The notes below the pieces were generated by a model. That model ran no database searches. It was not told the origin of the DNA and saw only the letters and a program-made list of their open reading frames with translations. A stretch of DNA of 64,000 bases, from NCBI RefSeq assembly GCF_004011695.2, contig NC_082405.1, positions 1,426,001-1,490,000 of the forward strand, in the 5' to 3' direction. How positions within the stretch are numbered: the first letter of the stretch is position 1; every line of letters starts with the position of its first letter. The translations under genes were made by a program, and so were the position numbers. The DNA comes from Ascochyta rabiei. Taxonomy: Eukaryota; Ascomycota; Dothideomycetes; Pleosporales; Didymellaceae. This document shows, piece after piece, positions 57,261 through 64,000 of the stretch.

Positions 57261-59390
57261 AGCGCCTACAGGCCCTAGGGATTAATCTATTAATAGCATT
57301 AGGAACAATTACCTTATTAAGCTACCTATTAAACTAAATAGGGTAGCCTTAACAGCACTCTTAGACTTAGGAGCATAAGTAAGTTATATATCTAGAACAG
57401 CAATATAGTAAGCTAGACTTAGATTATATTATAAGGAGAATCCTTACTTACTCTAAGTAGCTAATAGAAAATTAATACTAGATTAACTACTAATTCTATT
57501 TAAAGTAATAGCAGCACTCCTACAGATATAGGGGCACTATAAGGAAATAAACCTAGATGTCTTTATAAAGGCCACGCATAATATTATATTAGGACTTCCC
57601 TAGTTATAAAAGAACAACTTAAAGATAGACTAGGTATAAGAAAGACTTTTATTAGAAGGATATAAATATAGCACTAATATATCTACGCCTATACAGCACA
57701 CGCAGTAGCTAGTAGATAAGAAGGAGATTAATAGTGTCTCTTTAATATATAAGACGTGCTAAGATAGAGCAGTTAACTCTGCAGATACTAAACGCCCTAC
57801 AGATTACAAAGTAAGAGTTAAGGAGGAGAGAAGTGCACCTCCTGCTATCTCTAACGTGTACAGACAGTACGCAGAGATGTTTAGAAAAGAGCTTACAGTA
57901 AAAGCCCTGCCTAAGCATAAACCCTAGAATATAAGATTAAGCTCTAGGAAGGAAAGATACTAACTTTTAGGCTATTATATTAGTTATTAGAAAAGGAACT
58001 TAAAGTACTTTACAAGTATATCAAGGAGAACCTTAAGAAGGGATTTATTAGAAGATTAGAATTACCTACAGGGTACCTAATTATGTTTGTTCCTAAGAAG
58101 GATAGCAAGCTATAACCTTATATTAACTTTAGGAAGCTTAATAAAATTACTATTAAAAACTGCTACCTGCTCCTATTTATTATAGAGTTGTAGGACTAGC
58201 TAGCAGGAGCTTAGTACTTTATAGTGTTAGACCTATAAGGCGTGTACAACCTTATACACATAAAGAAAGAAGAAGAATAGAAAATAGCATTTAGGACGCA
58301 ATATAGACTCTATAAGGACCTAGTTATACTGTTTAGTCTAATAAACGCACCAGCAACGTGCTAGGAGATAATTAACAACGTCCTAAGAGCACACTTTAAC
58401 AGAACTATAGTAGCGTACCTAGACAATATCCTAGTATACTTAAAGACACTAGAAGAGTATAAATAACACATTACAGAAGTGCTAGAATACCTAAGACAGG
58501 CAGACGTATAACTTAAACCTAAGAAGTATAATTAGTATAAGGAGGAAGTTAAATTTCTAGGGTATATTGTAGAAAGATATAGAGTTAAGATTAGTCTAAC
58601 AAAGGTAGAAGTAGTTAAGACTTAGCAGACGCTAAAAACAGTTAAACAGATCTAGGAATTCTTAGGATTTGTTAACTTTAACTAACGCTTTATTAAGGAC
58701 TACTCTAAGATTATAATTCTGCAAATAAAGCTTACTCAGAAGGATACACTATTTAAGTAGGAACAAGAACAGAATAATACGTTTAAGGCACTTAAGTAAG
58801 CCTGTATTATACCTCCTATATTAATTATATTTTATAGTAGTAAACTAATACGTATAGAGACTAACGCCTTAGATCTTATATTAGGCGCATATATTACATA
58901 AGAAAAGGATAGACTATAGCACCCTATTACTTACTACTTACGTAAGTTCTTAGGACTTAAAGAATGCTACAATGTGTATAATAAAGAATTACTTATAATT
59001 ATATTAGCCTTAGAATATTAGCAACTATACGCAGAAAGCTGCTTAGAACTTACTATCTACACTAACTATAAGAACCTAGTATACTTTACTACTACTAAGG
59101 TCTTAAATTAATAATAAGTATGTTAGTCTAAGATGCTTAGATAATACAAATTTAAGATATTATATACGCTAGGCAAAGACAATAGTAGAGCTAACGCACT
59201 TAGCAGACAACACAACCTTACTAGAGAAAAGACAATAAACCAGTTCGCAGTACTAGGAATTAACAATAATAGGTTACTTAGACTATTACAGCAACTAAAC
59301 AATATAATACAAATTAAAAATAAATAGCGCATTACATTAGATATACTAGAGGAACTTAAAAACAAAATTATAGCTAATTACTACAATAGC
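57261..59390 (+). pseudogene. G2 pol: protease, RT, RNase H (truncated by G4)
   Basis: Protease LDLGA at 57364, the same Ser-to-Leu change as in G1. RT: KGFIRRLELPTGYLIMFVPK, then AYLDNIL (YLDN at 58416-58427). RNase H continues to the SRANALSR region near 59190. The sequence stops in the linker before the integrase, where G4 begins. The open frame on the minus strand at 59123-59365 is only the complement of this region. Confidence 0.82.
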
Positions 59391-59536
59391 TGTTAGGCGC
59401 TGGGCCTAGGGGTACCTCTGCCTGTCTTAGCGAGCTACTATAAGGCTAGTCAGCCTAGACTATATAAAGGTGTTAGAGGTTATTGGTAATACTCTAGTAA
59501 TTAGTCTTGTTACTACATACTACGTACCTTAATACA
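59391..59536 (+). repeat. 5' LTR of G4 (right edge uncertain)
   Basis: TGTTAGGCGC start, TATA box at about 59460. The end is guessed from a TG...CA structure, since no second copy is in the window. Confidence 0.4.
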
Positions 59537-60960
59537 CCTGCTATCTTCTTTAACCCTATCTTCCCTTATAATTGCTTTGTATACCCCTTATATTCTAATT
59601 ACTCTTATATTGCAATTAAAGATAGACCTAAGCCACTATAAGTCTTAAACCAAATTATCTAGGCTTACTATCTTTAGAGAGGGACTAAGACAACCTACCT
59701 ATAGGAGAGCTAGTAGAGCATAAGGTAACACCTCCCTCTGCAGATAAGGAGATACCTTAACAGACACTAAGTGTCTATAGTGCCTTAAGAGGATCTGTAG
59801 GTCCTCTAGGTAGTACACCTTACCCTAGAATTTGTATCTATAGGGCAGCTTTAGCTAGAGAAGGCTAGAATAGCCTAGAAGTAGGTGATTAACAACAGGA
59901 GTTAGAAAACCTGCGCAAATAGTTGCAAGAGACAAAAGACTAAGAGAAACTTTCCTCTTTTTGTAAACTTAGACGCAAATACAACAAAGGAGATCTAGTA
60001 ATAATCCTATCCTTCTAAAAAGTACTAGAAGGGGTAGAGAAACTACAATCTTCTCTATCTGTAAATCTTCTATAACCTAAACCCCTATAGAAGTACGTAA
60101 AGCGTAACTGTGCTAAATATAACTGTTAGAAGAGAGATTATAAGGGATACTTCCTCTAATCTCTAGTTAATTTCCTTATAGAGGAACAAAAGATTAACTT
60201 TAGTATAAGGTACCTCTTAGAGAACCTAAAGATGTTATAGTAGGCCTACTACACAACTAACTGCTATAATTAGCTAACCTAGGAACTAACGTAGTAAGAG
60301 CTAAAAAGAATTATACTAGATGCTCTAGAAACGCTAGCTAAACGCAAGTAAGTGGCGTATAAATCCTTAAAGCAATACAAGTAGCAGAAATCTTAGTCTC
60401 CTACAGATCTGTTAGACTTTATGCGTCTACTATAGGAGGAACTAGGCAACTTACATACGCTAGAGCTTTAAGATCTAAAATATGTTACTACACTGCTCCC
60501 TAGCATATAAAAGGACTTGTTTCTTATCCCTTATAATTAAAGGGACACAATCCTAAAGGTAGAGGAACAAGCTAACATTATTAACTAGAGACTAGGTTAT
60601 TATAGCTAACAGCTACCTAAGAAGACTCTAGCTAAGAGTAAGATAACTAACAAAGGACTATAGAAGCGCTAATTTAGTAACTCTAGGTTAGAGGGGAATA
60701 TAAAAACCCTAAAAAGGTTGTTTAAGTCTAAGAAGTTCTATAAGGAGCTAGTAAAGGGTAAACAGAGATAAGATAGGCTACATAAGGCCTAAAACATATA
60801 CCTTAAGTACAGAGAAACTAGTTACTACTACCCTAACTACCTAGAGCTAAAGTTAAATTAGAAAGACCCTACTCTAGATAAGTTAGGAAAAGATAAGGGA
60901 CCTAAGAGCTAATCTCCTCTCTTGTAGCCTATATTAAATTATCTAAGGAGAAGAAGGAGA
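59537..60960 (+). pseudogene. G4 gag region
   Basis: A Lys/Glu/Leu-rich, coiled-coil-like frame with RIP stops: LSSFCKLRRKYNKGDLVIIL, INFSIRYLLENLKML, ELKRIILDALETLAKRK, EELGNLHTLEL, LKYVTTLLPSI and DTILKVEEQANIIN. No zinc knuckle was seen. Position and style fit a fungal gypsy gag. Confidence 0.55.
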
Positions 60961-63900
60961 ATATCTCTCTTTATAAGGCAGTGTACCTAGAATATATACG
61001 CCTACTTACAGATAAAGTATCTATAAGCAACGCAGAGAATATAGAAGCCTTAATAGATAAAGGGTTACAACTAAACTTAAATTTAGTTCTCCTAGTAAAG
61101 GAGCAGGATCTAGAGGTTATACTGTTAAATAAAATAGTGGCTAAAGGTGTAGGCAGAGCAGAATTGCCTATCTATAGAGTAACTACAGCAGAAGTATCTA
61201 TTGTTAACTCCTGTAGAAGACAGGAGGTCTAATAGATACCTTTTTTAGTTACAGACCTATAAAGGTATAAGATATACCTTAAATTACCCTAGATTAACTA
61301 GACAAACCCTAAGCTAAGCTATTTAAGCTGGCGTATGCTCTTCTAAGGGAAGAAGTATAGGGACTCTCCTAAACTAGAGAAAATAGTGTTAGAAGATACT
61401 AAAGAGTTTAAACACACTTAAAGAAGTCCCTTGGTAGACATTTATATATGTATAGTAAACTTAGTAGGTATATATAACCTAATATCTGCTAAAAAAGAGC
61501 CTAATTCTAGAAGTGTATTATAAATATGCGCACTTAGAATTAGAGGATAATGCTTAGGTCCTACTAGAGCATAGAAAGTATAACCTAGTAATTAATATTG
61601 TAGAAGAAGCTACTTCTCCCTACTAACTGTTATACAGGCTATCTGCAATAGAATTAGAGATACTAAGAAAGTATCTAGCAGAATATCTACAACGTGGCTA
61701 GATATAACACTTAAGGTCGCCAGCAGGGGCGCCTATTCTCTTTTTAAAGAAGAAAGATAGTAACCTACAACTGTGTGTAGACTATAGAGGTCTAAACAAG
61801 ATAATAGTTAAAAACTACTATCTATTGCTACTAATTATAGAGTTACTAGAACAACTAGCGTAAGCTAAGTTCTATACTAAACTAGATGTACGTAAGGCAT
61901 ATTACTATATCTAAATTAAGGAAGGAGATAAGTAGAAGACTACTTTTTAAACTAGGTATAGACATTTTAAGTATACAGTAATGCTATTTAGACTTATAAA
62001 TGCTCCTGCCTAATTTTAGGCCTATATAAATAAGGCACTAATAGGATTAGTTAATATAACTTATATTATGTATCTAGACAACATATTAGTATACTCTAAG
62101 ACAGAGGAAGACTACGTTAGACACGTTAAGGAGGTCTTAGAGAGGCTTTGTAAAGCAAACCTCTATATACGCTTAGATAAGTATAAATAGCACTGTTAAC
62201 ACACAGAGTACCTTAGGTATATAGTCTTACCTAAAGGGGTAAGCATTAACCTAGACAGGGTTAAAACAATCTAAGAATAGCTAATCCTGCGCACAGTTCA
62301 CAATATCTAAGTATTTATAGGCTTTATAAACTACTATTAGAGATTTATTACAGGGTTTTCTAAATTAGCTTTGCTATTAACCCAGTTAACCTAGAAAGGG
62401 CTAAATTCAGCTAAATCTAGTTAAGTAATAAGGAAGGAGGAGAGTTAGCCTCTTAAGCTAAGTAAAGAATCCCTATAAGCTTTCTAGAATATAAAGGACT
62501 TATTTATTAACGTACCTATCTTAGTTTATTTTATACCTAGAAGACAGACTAGGATAGAAGTAGATACCTCTAGAGGCGCTATCTTAGGAATCCTTAGTTA
62601 ACTAGTCCCTAGGGAGGGGAAGCTAGCCTAATAGAGGCCTGTAGACTTCTATTTAAAGAAGTTAATCTAAGCAGAGTATAACTATAATACTTATAACTAG
62701 GAACTTCTTACAATTGTCTAGAGCCTACAGTATTAGCAAAGATACTTAGACAGTACCTTCTTTAAGATCTTAACAGATTACTAAAACCTAAAATAGTTTA
62801 TAGAGACAAAAGTTCTTAGCTATTAGCAAGTAAGGGCATACTTAGTGTTATCTAAGTTTAACTTTATAATTACTTATTACCTAGGGTCTATAAACCCTGC
62901 AGATAGACCCTTACAGTGTCCTAATTATATAAGAGAGGCATAAGACCCCTTATAAAAGTATAATAAGGCTTTTATATAACCGCTTTAGGAGATCCTAACT
63001 AGGAAGACCCCTAATGCTCCCCTAGTAGCAGCTATAACCCTTTGTTTGTCTGTAAAAGGAAGAAAGGACATAAGAGATCTTAAAAGAAAAGATTTAAGAG
63101 AGAACAGTTACACAGAGCTAACAACAGACTTAGACAACATAGAAAAACTCTCTAGTACTAAAAAAGAGTTAAGCAACATTAAAATAGGACAAAATAACCT
63201 AGGAAAAGATAACATAGCTAAGGAGAAGCGTATCTTACTTATAAGGCTAAAAGATAAGGTGTAAGTAATTAAAGAACGTTATAATAACCTAATATTAGGA
63301 CACTTTAGAGCACAAAGGACCTTAAAGAAGATTTAGCACAGATACACTAAGAAGGGCATTACTAAGGATATATCTAACTACTACTACAACTGCTTAGTAT
63401 GTAAGAGATTAACTGCTACCTAACACAAACTGTACAGGTTATTATAACCTTTACTAGTGCTAAGCTAACTATAGGAGGACGTAATAATAGATTTTATTAC
63501 AGAATTACCCTCTAGTAAGGTGGCTAGGCTAGTGTATAACTCTATACTAGTAGTAGTGTATAAATTAACTAAAATGTTATACTATATACTAGCTAGGGCT
63601 AATTAGGATAGAAAAGACCTAGCATACGCCTAGATTAGAGAAATTATCTACTTACACAGCGCGCTAGCACAAATTATCTTAGATTAGGGGCTGCTAATAA
63701 ACTTAAAGACGTAGGAAACCTTTAACTACTATTTAAACTTAAGACAAGTCTTAACGTTAGCCTATTATCCCTAGCCAGACGGCTAAATAGAAAGGCAAAA
63801 TTAGACTCTTAAACAGTACTTATGTTGCTACTGTACTCTAGAATAAGACAATTAGGCCCTATAGATTTTAATTACAGAATTTGCGTATAATAATAGCATT

Positions 63901-64000
63901 TACGTATCTATAAATATAACACCTTTCTAAGCCTGTTACAGTATAGATCTAAGGGGCACAGATTAGCCCAATTTAGTATTAAAAGGCAGAGAATCTCCCC
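60961..64000 (+). pseudogene. G4 pol: protease region, RT, RNase H, integrase (partial)
   Basis: An uninterrupted 83-codon piece (60981-61232, LEYIRLLTDKVSISNAENIE) leads into a protease-like end (TDLxRYKIYLKLPxIN). After a frame change RT follows: [52 protein letters not shown] (YLDN at 62071-62082). RNase H: RIEVDTSRGAILGIL. A 72-codon open linker (63046-63264) rich in Lys/Glu is in the same frame. Integrase: NLILGHFRAQRTLKK, YYYNCLVCKRL, VIIDFITELPSSKVARLVYN, LTLAYYP-x-PDG-x-IERQN. Stops are mainly at Gln and Trp codons. Confidence 0.8.

Larger units (their letters stand above)
54894..59390 (+). mobile_element. G2: Ty3/gypsy chromovirus of the G1 family, 5' LTR to RNase H, cut by G4
   Basis: 5' LTR of 513 bp, same length and family as that of G1. 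Left flank GATAC inside element X. The internal DNA matches G1 over long stretches, some identical for 150 bp including RIP-made stops. The element is interrupted at 59390 by the start of G4; its remainder lies beyond the window. Confidence 0.85.
59391..64000 (+). mobile_element. G4: Ty3/gypsy retrotransposon, 5' part, runs off the right edge
   Basis: Starts TGTTAGGCGCTGGGCC in the G2 linker (left flank ATAGC). The LTR has a TATATAAAGG box at about 59460 and probably ends near 59536 (AATACA). Gag, protease, RT, RNase H and integrase follow in gypsy order. The 3' end and any C-terminal domain are outside. Confidence 0.82.

Noticed and set aside
1..64000. tRNA, rRNA or CRISPR arrays
   Set aside because: No cloverleaf-like boxes, rRNA cores or regularly spaced direct repeats were noticed; a systematic search could not be run.

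Overview
The window is from a filamentous ascomycete genome. The evidence is GT-AG introns of 52-66 nt, fungal-type Ty3/gypsy, Ty1/copia, LINE and pogo/Fot1 elements, and the signature of repeat-induced point mutation (RIP). TpA is in excess, most coding frames of the elements are riddled with TAA/TAG at former Gln or Trp codons, and LTR pairs differ almost only by C/T and G/A changes. No species can be named. The layout suits the repeat-rich compartments of plant-associated fungi.

Left edge (1-1442): a RIP-ruined, Gln/Thr/Pro-rich coding frame on the minus strand that runs off the window. Gene island (about 1.6-5.5 kb): the only sequence without heavy RIP. It holds two intact genes for small secreted proteins in divergent order, one on the minus strand (1630-2302, spliced, possibly with a 6-nt micro-exon) and one on the plus strand (5089-5484, four mature cysteines). 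Between them lie six short inverted-repeat elements, some nested, whose target duplications and empty-site copies can be read directly.

Right of the island (5.6-64 kb) every segment I can assign is nested transposon. A LINE fragment (5605-8550) carries a pogo/Fot1 element (5998-7861) and is entered at 8551 by gypsy element X. X carries a copia element C1 (11193-16455), a 35-kb insertion Y (17132-52565, target duplication GAAAC) and gypsy G2 (from 54894). Y, a minus-strand gypsy, carries a solo LTR, G1 and G6. G6 (28155-51614, minus) carries G5 (29480-42847, target duplication TATAC). G5 carries a full-length LINE (35073-41208, 14-bp target duplication). G2 is in turn entered by G4 (59391 to the window end). 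The deepest chain is LINE fragment > X > Y > G6 > G5 > LINE.

The most unusual signal is that G5 and G6 each have 2-2.6 kb between the end of pol and the 3' LTR, with long reading frames that look best on the strand opposite gag-pol. In both cases the frame continues across the site of a later insertion. These look like antisense additional ORFs. A second pattern is that all eight reverse transcriptases have lost the second catalytic aspartate. All coordinates of domains inside the elements are approximate, because frames were followed by eye through stop codons and indels.
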